From: Apteryx mantelli
Taxonomy: Eukaryota > Chordata > Aves > Apterygiformes > Apterygidae
Direction: 5' to 3'
Assembly: GCF_036417845.1 (NCBI RefSeq)
Contig: NC_089978.1
Location: 38,678,182-38,742,181 of the forward strand
Length of the DNA stretch: 64,000 nt
Translations under genes and position numbers: made by a program
The notes under the pieces: model-generated
Databases searched by the model: none
Told to the model about the DNA's origin: nothing
What the model saw: only the letters and a program-made list of their open reading frames with translations
Shown: positions 10,162 to 22,797 of the stretch, in pieces
How the letters are laid out: each line of letters starts with the position of its first letter
Numbering within the stretch: position 1 is the stretch's first letter

Positions 10162-12864
10162 TGGAGTTACAGCACTGTAAAAGAGGTGCATGTGAGAGTG
10201 CAGGCAGGCATTTCATGCATTTGGGGCACTTTGGGGTATTTTCCCAGAAAATCATCAGACAGAGTTGGGATCATCTACAGATTTTGCTTTACTTTGATTT
10301 GGGGTGGAGAAGGGGGAGGGCGTATCTGAAGCAGTCATGTCATCTGCAGTAACTAACAGAACATGGGAGAAACTTTACACACTGAGGACATCTATTGCAA
10401 CAGTGTATTATAGCCCTCCAGTCCTGTATGTAAATATGAGCTATCTTTCCAAGGTGTATGTTTTTAAAAGTTTTTTTAATTTCCTTCTTCAGAATATATA
10501 TACATAAATATTTATTTTTGACACAGAACAGTATCATTGGGGCCCCATTGCCTCCTCCTCTCCCCATAAACAACCAAACCTTCAGCGTTGAAAATTTTGC
10601 TTAGTCAAGTAGAAAAAAATGTATGTGGTGATTCCCTCCTACCCCCAAAGGTTAACAAAACTCACATCCTGTCATAAAACAGCAAAACAACTAGTCAGAT
10701 TTCCAGTAGCCTGAATCAATATTGATTATTGCTTTATAGTGAAAGACTTACATGCTCTGTTTTCTACCAAAGCTCAGAAATTACAGCTAGGCTGCATTCT
10801 GCTGTCAGTTATATCCACACTGTCTTACTGACTTTTATGAATGTGAGAAATGGCAGCATTTGGACCATTTTAATTTTTAGCAGATAGTTTAAAGTGCAAA
10901 CTCAGAAGACATATTCCAGAGCAGTGAACTTGCAGACTGAAAGTGAGGGCAGAATTTGGCTCCAGTTGATTTAATATAAAGTATTACTTCATGATTAATG
11001 CATCTTAATGTTCAAATACTACAGGTATGTTCTGTTAATGTTTGGATTGAATGCAGGCTCTGGATAATGACTGTTAAATATATTTGAAATGTCGTATCTG
11101 TTCTGTCCTGTGGTTCTCCTAATATGCTGTTTTGAGTCATAGGGGAATGAGCTGAGTGTATGAGAAGTGACACAGACTCATTTTGTGTACGCAGCTAGTG
11201 GGAAAGAAGTTGCACTGTAGACACTTGATGTATCAAAAGAAAATTCATAATACCTTTGAGTTATCATACTGTGCAGCGTGTGAACATCGAATGTTCTAGT
11301 TGCCAGCTGCATCTAATTTTATAAACTAAATAGAAGTAGCCACTAGTAATTGGCAAGTTAAGTAACCAAAATTCTAGCAATTGATTGTCCGTAAGTTGAA
11401 TATTTATGATAAAATTAAAAAAAAAAAGCTGTCTGTACAATGTCACTGTGAACTAATCCTCAACCCACTATTTATTGAGTTGTGTCACAGAAACAATTTC
11501 ATTTTATGCCTGTCATGAATTTGTGTTGCTATCAATTAGGTGAGTAGAGCAATACTTAAAATCTGAAATAGATTTTAACAAACAGTGACACTTCAGGAAG
11601 GAGTTTAGGTTAGGGCACAACTGAAGATAATTTGATTTATAATTCATGCTTTAAAAGACAAATAATTTTCAATGACACTTGTTTAAGTAATGTCAACTTT
11701 TCTACTGTAAAATGGAGTGGTCAGAATGCTTTTTCTTTTTTTTTTCTTTTTTTTCCCAAGTGATGAGTGTACTAGTTACTAAAAGATAGAAAATTATACT
11801 TTCCTACAACCATGTAATGTCTATATAAAGCAATTAATTCATGTATTGATGCTACTGAGTAGTAAAGATTCAACTGTAGTGTAAAATCCCTATGGAAATT
11901 ATGATTCCTTTTTTACAGTGTTCACTGTATAATATCAATCATGATTTTTTTTTTCTTGAGATCTATATAAAGCTAAAAGAGGAATTTCCTCCCTTAAAAA
12001 GGTGTGTTGTGGTTTCTATAAGAGTTTTCGATATGGCAACCGTAGCAAATGTTAACCATAATTCCTCCTAGCACATACTGGTATATCTAATATTTTATTT
12101 TTTTGCTTTCCCTTAGTATCTACACAGAGTGTTTTGGATATTTAGATGGTTTAACCAGTAGATTAGGAAACACTCATTTTTCACTAGTGAACACCCCTTT
12201 GAACATACTATTAACAGTGTATTTTGTAATTATATTCAAAGAACAAATACACCATATGACATACAGTAGTTGGGCTCTACTTAGGAAAGACCCAGAATTA
12301 AAGTAGTTAGGTGGAGAAATCTGATCCTCTTCACTATACTTTTGTATTATTAAAATACATTTTATATTCTACATCTCCATATCCCTAGAGTAAATTTTAT
12401 ATAAAATTTGCACTTAGAACATAGATGCTACTTTGTGTCTGGTACTGTACTTCTAGATCATGTAAAATTCAAACTGCAAACTTATAGAGAAAGAGTAAGT
12501 GATGAGTCCTCTCTCTGGATCTAATATATCCTTAATCGCTTCAGGAAACCTGTTTCTGGAAGAGTAAATTGCTCAGTTAGGAATCAAAGGTACAGCCAGC
12601 AGAAAAAAAAGATATAAATCCAAACAGCTGCTGTATCATCTCCTTTCATTAATCAATTCCAAAAAGCAGTTTTCTTCATTACTTCAGTAAGGCAGAGCTA
12701 AACAATTGTGTAAGTGTTCTCTAGCGAATATTCATTTTATTTTTTTCAGAAATATTACTGAACCACAATAATCCCACACTATATAATTCATACAACTGAA
12801 CTGATTTCCTTCACTCTCATTTTCTCAGCAAGTATTTAACGGCAGAGTTCTCTAGCAGGAGATT

Positions 12865-12899
12865 GTTATTAAAAATTTTATATATATATATATTTTAAA
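12865..12899. repeat. AT dinucleotide-rich run
   Basis: A short (TA)n core is flanked by A/T runs with near mirror symmetry (aaattttata and tattttaaat). Simple sequence in intron 1. Confidence 0.6.
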
Positions 12900-12969
12900 T
12901 CTGCTGTATTACTTAGTACATTCAACTGATTCTATAAATATTTAAAATCAAATAAATAATTGCTTTCTC

Positions 12970-13170
12970 AATAAGATCCAGATTTTCTCACTCTTATTAG
13001 GAGTGCATAACACTTTTTCTGCTTTGCGGTAAGAACCAGTAAAGTCAATAAGGTATGATTCCCTTATTTCTGCTGAATAGTATTTTATCCTACAGATAGC
13101 TCAATTAAAATCAATGAATACCTGTGGAGTAAAGTGCTACTTAGTGACTATGGGTTTCAGGCTGACCTAA
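12970..13170. repeat. Degenerate amniote interspersed repeat
   Basis: Phrases such as agtcaataaggtatgattcc, aatgaatacctgtggagtaa and agtgctacttagtgactatg resemble a diverged nonautonomous repeat common in turtle, crocodile and bird DNA that carries AGTCAATGG-type and TGTGGAGTAAGGTACTACT-type segments. The match is from memory and the copy is heavily mutated, so family and ends are approximate. Confidence 0.35.
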
Positions 13171-16100
13171 ACAGACCAGCAGCTGAATAAAATACAGCCT
13201 GATTATGTATAAGAGCAATGTAATCTTGTCTCTCTTTAAGTGACTTCTGTTATACCTTAGTCACAAGTTTTAACAACTTATTTTTTTACTCCTTTTTAGC
13301 GTTTGTGATGGCTTTATATGTCACTTATATGAAACAATGAAGTTCTTTGGTATAGTAATTCAGTGATTTAAATATGCATATGCTATATACATATAGAAGT
13401 TTGGATAAATAGCTAAGGACACTGAATACTTCGAGCATTTATTGATACAAGAGACTGGCAAGTGCTTCGGGCCTCTGAAAATCAGGCCATTTGTGATTTA
13501 GTCTACACTTAAGGTTGGTGTATACAAAGAACAGTGTTTAACAATGAGCTGAGAAGTTAGAACAACAACTACACATTAGCACGTTTCATTGTTTTTAACT
13601 TCAGCAATCATATTCTAAGCATATTTTAGAAACAGTACTTCCAAAGGGCAATTCAGCTAAAAAATATTTAAATATAAACCCGTGCTATGTAGTCCTCATT
13701 GCCAGACTCAAAATTCTTTGGAAGCTTTGAATCACTTAAGATCCAAAATAGACATTTTCACTGGGGAAAAAGGAGAAAGCAGGAGACAATGGAATTTCTA
13801 CATGACTGAAAGAAGATTTTTTTTATTGATTCTAGACTTTAAAGACTACCAGGCAAATTCTGTTCATCTCATTTTGGCGAGTAAATCAAGCTGGCCTACT
13901 CACCTGACTAAGAGAAACAGGATTTTGCTCTGTGTTTGAAGAAGCAGACATAAAACACAACATCATGTATAAACATATGCGTATATGTTCATATCACTCC
14001 TATTAAAAAGTTCTGTGTTAATCAGTTCATGTTAACATAGGAAAGTCTTTCTTTAGAACAAGCCACCGTTTCTTTTCCTTCAAGTTTCCAGCAAATAAAA
14101 GTGTGGATGGATAAAGGAAAACAAGCAGGCTCTTTAAATAAATAGGTTCTAGAAACTGATTCTTTAAAGTGTAAGAAAACTGTTTACATATGCAAGTCAT
14201 ACTGATAATCCTAGAGATTATTTATTATTATACTTGTGATGCAGTGTGGAGAGATTTGCAAATATATCAGGAATGAGACAGGAGTGAATATAATGGAAAC
14301 AGTGGTCACGGCTTTTATTAAACAACAACAAAAAGAGACAAAATGTGTTACAAGAAGCTCTCAAGCTGGCAATCACCACATTTACAGTAGTAAGCAGTCC
14401 TGTAGCATTTTAAGATAAAGTACAGATCACTCTTAACACTTCAGGCACCTGATGTTTATGATGTGTCAACAGATTACTGCCAAGTCCCAGTGCAGCCTCA
14501 TCGTCAGGTGTCTAGTAGTATCTAAGAAAATACAGTCTTCAGGGGAAATAAAAAACATAAACTATATTCATGCTGTTCTTTATTAGATATACTATTCTTC
14601 CATGGTTTGCCTTGAGAAACTTCTGCTCAGAAATTTCAGTGGTCAGGATTTGCAGAAAGAAGAGTGCAGCTGCTGCAATATGAGAAGAACCAGCTTTGCT
14701 TACAGAAGTTGCATTTGTTCTCAGTGTTTTAAACTCCTGTCTCAAAAGATGTATCGATTTTGATTGTCATCTCTTCTTCTGCAAATGAGGAATGTTACTT
14801 TTTCTCAGTAGAGCTGGTAGAAGTTAACGTTACACACCGAAGGGAGGATGGGGGAGTTCTGCACATTTGCAGGTTCACAGGTTTGTACATTATAATTCCC
14901 CAAATTTAGGATTTCCCAGCTACATGTTCTAGGCCCATAACTAAAGACAATAACTTGTCATCTGATGATATTTTGGAACCACCTGGCTAAGGTGTATTAT
15001 GATAGTTTTTCAAATCTGTGTGGTAAGGTTATATGTCTTGTGAAATAATTCCTTTAAATGTGTTAAATGTGTTACATAGTTCTGTAGCTTTAGGTTTACT
15101 TGTTTATTGAAGTCAATACCAGGGTTGGCTGTGTAAGAATTGCAAGATGGACTTTTTCTATGTTTTTTTGCAAAGTATTACTTCTTTTTTTTCAAGATAC
15201 ACTGCATAAAACTATGACACAAAGTGCATACATTTTAGGACCAGATCCGACAATTTACAGCTCCCTATGGTATCCACCCTGGCTGCTGAAATAAGCAGAG
15301 GAGGCAGGACTGGGCTCCTAGTTTACGTTGCAACTGCTGAACTGGGTATTGATCTTCTTATCGGTATGGTTTATAGCAATGCCATTCAAAAGGATCATTC
15401 CTGATATGCAGAGGTTCATATGAGCTCCAAATGCTCAGTATGCTATAGGATTAAGCAATAAAAAATTCTAACAGAGGGAAAGACAATTTAAGAGGTTGAA
15501 GTAGGAAATACTGGTATTATAAGAAAGAAAATGATGTTGCTAGAATATAAATTGTCATTAAGCAATAAACTAAGAATAATAATGTCTTCATAGAATTTGC
15601 TGCCTTCTAAAGGAGAAGTCTAAGGGCTGAAGAAAGTTAGTGCAGTTAAAATAAAAGATACGAGTCAAGTCATGCATTATATACTGGACCACAGCTCTTA
15701 ACAGCACTTAAAGTTGAACTTTCCTCATGTTGGTGCTCGCTTTCACTGCTAAGTCTTAAATGGGAAAATTCATGTGAATGTGCAATCACCAGTGTAATTT
15801 GTACAACTGATCCTTTGATGAGTTGTCTTATAATAATAAAATGGCCAAGTTTCTGTTATCCTTCCCCACATGGACGCAAAGTCACAGGCCTACTCCTATT
15901 TCTGTCAATAGCATAATTTTGACTTCATCACTGATTTCAATGGTTCAGGACCAAATTGTGACCAAGATTTTTACTGAATGCAGCTCAGAATAGTGGGATA
16001 AAGTGGGTCTTTGTTTTTAGACTTCAGCCTTTTGTGATTTTTTTTACAGCTTCTTTACAAACAACAGTTGAGGAGACTGGATTTTAGAAGATTTTATAGA

Positions 16101-16700
16101 TACAATTTGAACAGTAACATGAGCAGGTGTGCAGCTGAATGAAGAAATCAAAGACTCCATTGAACATTTTGCTGAACATATTATTTTCATATATTTTAAA
16201 AAGTGTACAGAATACACCACTATTCTTAAGATTCAACAAATACTGTTACATGGTAAATCATCATTAGGTACATGTGAATTATTTGCAAATATCATTTGGA
16301 AGTAAAGAAATCATAGATACAAACTTGCTTCTCTAATGAGACAAAAATGTCACAAAAAAGAATTTTTGCCCAAGTCACAAAATTTTGGCTGTAAACCAGT
16401 TGAGATTTGTTTTTAAACGGAACATTTCTTATTTGTTTGCAGCAAATTTTCTTCTTTTTCATCATCTTCCTCTTCAGGAAATGTTAACTTACCAGGCAAT
16501 ATTTACATTTATGTTTTTTTTTTTAAATCCTGCTTAATTTTTCTTTCCTTTAATATTCCTGCAAAAGTTAAAATGCCTCACAAAATTAGTTTTAGGTTTT
16601 GTTACCAGGACATTCAATCTATATAAGTGTGCATGTATTTGAGTTTTTGTTTTCTTTCTGAAGAAAGCATATAGGATTCATGGCAGCAGTCTAGAGATAC

Positions 16701-16746
16701 CTCCTCAAGATTGAGGAGTGCCTGAACATAAAAAGAAAAGACATTT
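16701..16746. repeat. Hairpin-containing dispersed repeat, copy 1
   Basis: CTCCTCAA and TTGAGGAG form an 8-bp inverted pair with a 2-nt spacer, followed after about 10 nt by cataaaaagaaaagacatt. The same arrangement recurs at 17727-17771. The family is unknown. Confidence 0.5.
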
Positions 16747-17594
16747 TGCTGCTAGTACCAGTATTTCCCAACAGGTAAAAATTTTCTGTGAAAGGAACTT
16801 AAACAATGATTTGTTGACTGGAGCAGAAACACAGCTCTGTTTTTATCTTTAAAAGTATAGAAGCAATCCTTTGATGTCAAAAGGCCAGAGTAGAATGGTT
16901 GGGACAAATTTTTGCAGCAGATAGCCTGAGCGCTTTATATGTTCAATTGTATCACTTCTTCAGCTGTAAGAAGAGAAGTTGTGAAATTAATGCTAAAGGG
17001 TTCAAGAATATAGGCAAAAAGTAAAACTCTCAGGGGACTGTGGGCTCTTACCTAAACACACACACTCAAAAAAAAGAAAAAAGAAAAAAGAAAAAAAGTA
17101 CTAGGAAGAGAGTGACAAAATCATTTCAGGGAAAAGTTTTTTTGAATAAGAAACATTTAAGGGCTTTGTTTCACTTATGTTTTTAAGGGGAAAACAGGGA
17201 GATTAACTAGTTGGTGTGGCTTTTGCTGATATGATGGGATATAACTGAGTAGTATACATCCTGACATAAATCTTAGCCAGGGTGCATTCTAAGCCCTCCT
17301 AATACATCTGTCATGGTCTTTTTAGTGCAACCTTTATTTTTTATTTTGCCACAGACTTTTTTTTTTACAGAAGATTCTGGATTAATTGCTGTCAATTCTA
17401 TGAGTCAAAAAACATTATTAAGAATTTTATATAAAATAGTATTAAGTACTGCATTCAAGAACAAGCAAATACGTATGAATGTTCCTGTTAATTAGGATAT
17501 TAGACAGTGCTTTATATAACCTCCTTAAGCAGTCATGTATTTCTAGCTAAATCCCAAAGGCTGCTGCATACAATTGTTGCTTGTTAAGGTCACA

Positions 17595-17870
17595 AGAGAA
17601 GCATCTCTTTACTGAATTGCTTCAAGGAGTTATTGGTGTTACCTTTGCAGAAGGAATAGCATAAGAACAGTTCATCTCTTACTTAAAATGAGGAGATGCC
17701 TCTTTTTTTTTTTGTTCTGGGGACATCTCCTCAAAATTGAGGAGTCTCTGCACATATAAAGAAAAGACATTATTGAATTGTTTTAACCAATTATTAGTGT
17801 GATTTGCACAGAAGGACAGCATAAAGATCCATCCGCATCTCACTTTCATGCAATGGGGGGATATTTCCTC
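17595..17870. repeat. Degenerate tandem duplication, about 157-bp period, with hairpin
   Basis: Two diverged copies lie head to tail. Copy A near 17600-17720 reads roughly tactgaattg...gcagaagga-atagcataa...catctctta; copy B near 17760-17870 reads tattgaattg...cacagaagga-cagcataa...catctcactt. The CTCCTCAA/TTGAGGAG hairpin at 17727-17744 lies between them and matches the one at 16701-16718. No transposon family is recognised. Confidence 0.4.
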
Positions 17871-18053
17871 TTTCAGCTCTAAAGATAATCAGTCCCATGC
17901 TATCTACTGTCAATTTAACATGTTAAAGGATAGCTGGATGAGTAAAATCCTTCAGGTGAATACCATATTTCACATTAACCATAGACCTTTCTAGTGCTTT
18001 TGCCACTTCTGTATCAGACCAGAGTTTCTCTGGTTCATAAAATACTTTTACCC

Positions 18054-18092
<39 letters not shown>
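18054..18092. repeat. (ATA)n microsatellite, 13 units
   Basis: Uninterrupted ATA trinucleotide repeat of about 39 bp in intron 1. Likely length-polymorphic. It produces a meaningless poly-tyrosine frame on the - strand. Confidence 0.95.
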
Positions 18093-19814
18093 GTTTCTAA
18101 TGGTATCCATGTTCCTTGCTGTGTGCTGCAGGCTCCAATGCATGGCAAAGGAGGACTCCAAAGGTAAAAGGAAAAGTATTGTTAGAAGATACAAACGCAT
18201 AATTTCCGTTGTGTGGGTGGGACCTCTGATCGATGCATTGTGCGTTCTTTCAGTGACAGACATGCGAAATTAGTTTCAGGCAGTGTTTCAGACAATCTAT
18301 TGATATATATGTGACACGCTTATATTTGCCTGTACTAGTTCTAGTGACACTATGATTACTGATATTTGCAGTCCTTGCCCTGGAATGCTTCCAGGCAGTT
18401 TTATTGTATTGAAATGGCTCTTACAGTTCATTGAGCATCTAGCATAGCACTGTTGAATATGATTGGCGTGTTTGCATATATTTATTCAAAAAAAAATCAG
18501 ACAGTTAAACTGCATAATTATGGGAAAACGAATCATAACAATAAAAGGCCATTTAAGTTAACAAGCTTTGTGATCAAAGGATAAATACAAGTTGGATAAA
18601 TGAGACTGTAGATGTAACTAATCTACATAAATAGGCTTTGGTCTGATTAGAGGAAAGGAATATATTAAAATAATCTAGAGGTATTAAAAAAACATTTTAC
18701 TTCAGTAGTTTTATAACATCCAGTTTTATTTCATCTTATTTTTAACATTTCTACTCAATAAAAATAACTGTATTCAGCGATAAACTACTTTTATGTGTTT
18801 TTGTTTCTTGATTAACAATGTTTACAGTGCAAAGAAAGTCTAAAATAACACAAGTAAACAAAAGTAACATCGTAAGTTTTCATTCTAGTGTGAATATAGT
18901 GTGCCAAAAATCTTAAACATTTTTAATGTCTTAATTTTAATTATTTAATGTTGCAATGGGTTTTTTGATTGATTTTTAATTAAAGAAAAAACATTAAAGG
19001 GACCATTTAAAGGACAATTTCTTGTTTACTGTCTTTATCAGCAGAGAGCAGCCTTTGTACTTTTTGAAAGCTGGTGCATTAAAAATCAGTTTCAGGTCTT
19101 CAAAGCTATAAACTCTTGCTTGCTTTGTAGGTACATACTGTTTTTAAAATCATTGGAAGCACACTTGACAATTGAATTAAAAACAAAAGGTAAATAACAG
19201 CTTCATCAAAAATTTGAAGGATTTTAATGCATTTTTGATAATAGCTAAAAAATTTTTATAGAGAACTGACGTATGAATCACAATTTATACCTTGCAAATG
19301 CATAATTTGTTCCTAAAGACAGTTATATGTATTCTTTTATTAAGAGTTCTGTTTTAAACTTTTGTTGGTGTCATTCTGTTGTTTTTAGTGAATGCTGTGA
19401 TTCAAGCACAGAACATGTCAGTCAGTATCTTTACTTACTACATTTCTGCCTAGTTCTTTTCTGATTGCTAAGCAACCGCTTATGGTTAAGATTGCTTAGC
19501 TACAATTCAGTAAAAAAGAATATATAAAAAAAGTGAGCTAAAGTGGGCAAAACAAATTTCCATTAGTACTTAATGCCAGTATTTAAATTCTATAAAATTT
19601 TAAAGGTCACTTAAAAAAGAGAAAGAACAACATAGTTTTAATAATGCACCTTGGATTTAGCACTTGGACTTCGTTTCTACTGCTATTGAGATATGATAGT
19701 TTTTCCACAAATCTGAAAAGAGCGGGATCATTTCCTTAATCAGTACACAAGCAATTTCAAGGCCTATAGGAACTAACTTTCTTTTGTATGCATTATTACA
19801 TTAGTATTATGTCT

Positions 19815-19955
19815 CACAGGGCACGATCCTTCAAACACTTATTCAGTTAATATTTTAATTTAGGTCAATAGTACCACTGAATTAAATAGATTACTTACAG
19901 CAGCAGAGTTGCTGATATGCGCAAGCATGTGCAGAATTCAACCCAGAATCTGTTA
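19815..19955. repeat. Degenerate palindromic amniote repeat (MITE-like)
   Basis: The segment has the order gatccttcaaacacttattc, then ggtcaatagtaccactgaat, then gcgcaagcatgtgcagaatt. It resembles a sauropsid repeat whose arms read GATCCTGCAAACACTTA and AAGCACGTGTGCAAGTGTTTGCAGGATC around a GAAGTCAATGGGACTAC core. I know this element by sequence look only; its formal name and boundaries need RepeatMasker. Confidence 0.4.
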
Positions 19956-22773
19956 GTCTTTATTAGGTGTTGCTTCTCTCCTTTGCTTTAAAAACATTGC
20001 AAAGCTGTAAAAGCTGTTCATTTCACTTAGCCTCAAACTACATTCTCTAGTACTCTATTGAGATAGTCCTGATGTCTGAATATTTGATATCTTTTTGCTT
20101 TTTTGCATAGACTTGTGTAATTTGATATGCAGATTTGAAGATCATAAAAACAATCCTGCTTTGATGATCATGAGCAAGATTATCCAGCCACAGCTGTAAA
20201 GTACCAAGTGTGTTCTTCTCTGATCTCTTCATCATTTCAGTGGATCAAATGACAATAAGAGCACAGTGAAATTTAGAGTGCTTGGGAAATAATGAATTTA
20301 ACAGCTTTTTTAAAATGGCAATTGGGAAGCCTTAGAAACTATTTAAATTTCTAGACTATATTTCAGATAATATAACTGTGTATGTATGAATGTGTATGTG
20401 CAGGTATATGGAAGTGGAAGCAGCATAGTTTCAAAAGAGCTATCTAGCTGGACAAACAGCCAGCTAACAATGCATGTCTAATTTTTTTAATATATTATAT
20501 ATGATCTGTACATAGCTGTGTAACAGTGTTTTGGGAGATACTGTCAATCTGCACCTTTTAATACAAAAATCTAGAAATCCTCAAGTTTAGAGACAAATTC
20601 TGTGGTCATGTCTTCCTGAGGCAAGAGTATAGGTAAGGAAGGACCTCATTTTCTGTTTTATGGTGCAAGTTATATATCATGCTTAAAACTCTGCATCCCA
20701 CTGTCAGCCTTCAGGACTGAGAGTAATGATGAAGAGGAGGTATAAGTCATGTGAAATGTAAAAATAATCAGCACTCAATCACTTTTATTAACAACATTAG
20801 GTATTAAAAAGCACATGGTAATTTGCATCCCTTGGCTTTGAGGTAAGGAACATATCAGTCAGCTGTGTAGCTCCAGGGTGAAAAATACAGGTAAACAAAA
20901 TGTTTTATGGTATGTCCTTCAAAGCATAGTCTTCACTTTGTCTAAGTCTTTAAATATATTAGGTCTGTTTAAAACACCTGTAGCTTCTTTTCAGGCTTAG
21001 CTGAATAGAATATTAGAAGAGGCAAAAGTAACTGGATGGATTTATTTTATTATTTATTCATTGGACATCGTTACATATATCTTCCTCAACAGTATACGTC
21101 TCATCATCACAATAATGTGACTGCAATGAAATAATGGTTTCTTACAAGTGTAAAATAGTTCATTTTAAGGACTCTTATGTGCTCATTTGTTTCAAACAGA
21201 CTTCCAGAATTTTGAAGATCACTTTAATTTCAGTTCACTTAATATATACATTTAATATGTACACCACAGAGACAGAGCCTCTTTTCTTCATCCTCCTTTG
21301 CTTTGATTCTGGGAAAGGAACCTTAGAAATGAGTAACTAGATTTCCAGATTTTGCCCAACTTGTTAGTATACTTTACTTTTATTAAAGTAGAGCAAGAGA
21401 AAACTGCTTCTATAAACAAATATAAGCTTCAGAAATTTTGGCTAGTATTGGCAAAGATCTTCAGGTAAAGATAAGCTGCTGCAGTCATACTGGTCTTGCT
21501 GATACCAGTAAATGAAGAAATAGACATGCATGTTGAATAGCTGGAGGAGAAGAGATTATTTAAAGGAAAGGTTTTGTTCTGATTTAAATTTTGAGCCATA
21601 GGTTTTCTATAGTATTTTATAATAAATACAATTATATAGTAATTTGGGTTAGAATGCATGCCCAGTTCCCCCTCTCAAAACCTAATTTGTTTCTACCTGT
21701 GGCTATTTCTATTAAAAAAAAAACATAATTACTATGCGTCTCAGCAGTCTAAGAGTAAATTTTTGCAATTACAATACCTCCCTTGGGCAGATGTGTGAAA
21801 ATGGCAGATTAATTCCTATCAGTATCTCTCTGTTCCTTGTACAGTCTTAAGGTTGTTAGTAGTTTGGATTATCATTATATTAGTACTGTTTGTTATGCTG
21901 TGGTTAAGGTTAAAGCAGCAATTCTTCTACAAATCTTTAGAAATAGGGTTCTACATCATTACCTTGGAAACCTATGCTGAAGCTTGATGCATAAGGTCCT
22001 AGAGTAAGATACTAATTCTGTTTTCATGGAGGGTGATTGATTTTGCTCTTGATCTTTGTGTATTTTAGAAGGGCACTTTATATTATTTTGTGCCTGAGAA
22101 GATTTAAACAAAAACAACCAACAAACCTAAGTTTATCCATTTTTAGAATCTTATGGTGAAGTTAATAAATTTGTGTGTGAACTAAAGGCCATGCTTGGCC
22201 CTTAATATTTTATGTTTCTTGTTTTATTTGCAAAAGCACAATGGACTGTTTAGGAAGGAACATCAGTAAGTCAAGATGAGGTCCTGGACCTATACAAACA
22301 AATAATTTGCCATGGGAATAATCTAATTCATCCCCTAATGAACTTTTCTACCTGAACAAAGTTTTGAGGATGCGTGCATAGCAGAACTGCATGCACAGAC
22401 TCTGGTCCTGAAGATCATTTTGTGCGGATAAACATTTCACTCCATTTTGAGTCTCAGTGAAGTTGGCACGGCTTAATGTGGGCTCATGATCCACCTGCAG
22501 GGAGCAGCATTAGTCTGTGTTACACGTTATAAGGTTGAATATTCAGGAAGAGCAGTATGAACAATCTTACTTTTTTTTCCCCCTTTGCATGAGTTTTTGT
22601 TTGAAATTTCTTATGCTGTACCTTGTGCTCTCCCCCCCACACATGCACTTAGAAAGAGTTTCTGTTTTGTTTTTGTTTTCCCCCTCCTTTCTCTGACTAT
22701 GGTTTGGGGCTTTTGTGATGTGAGCCTTATTTAGAGCAGGTTGCTTTAACTCTTTTCTATCAAAGTTCACGAT

Positions 22774-22797
22774 TAAACAAACAAACAAACAAACAAA
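22774..22797. repeat. (AAAC)n microsatellite
   Basis: Six uninterrupted AAAC units in intron 1. Confidence 0.9.

Noticed and set aside
18048..18263. Frame ending in a run of tyrosines
   Set aside because: It is the translated complement of the ATA microsatellite.
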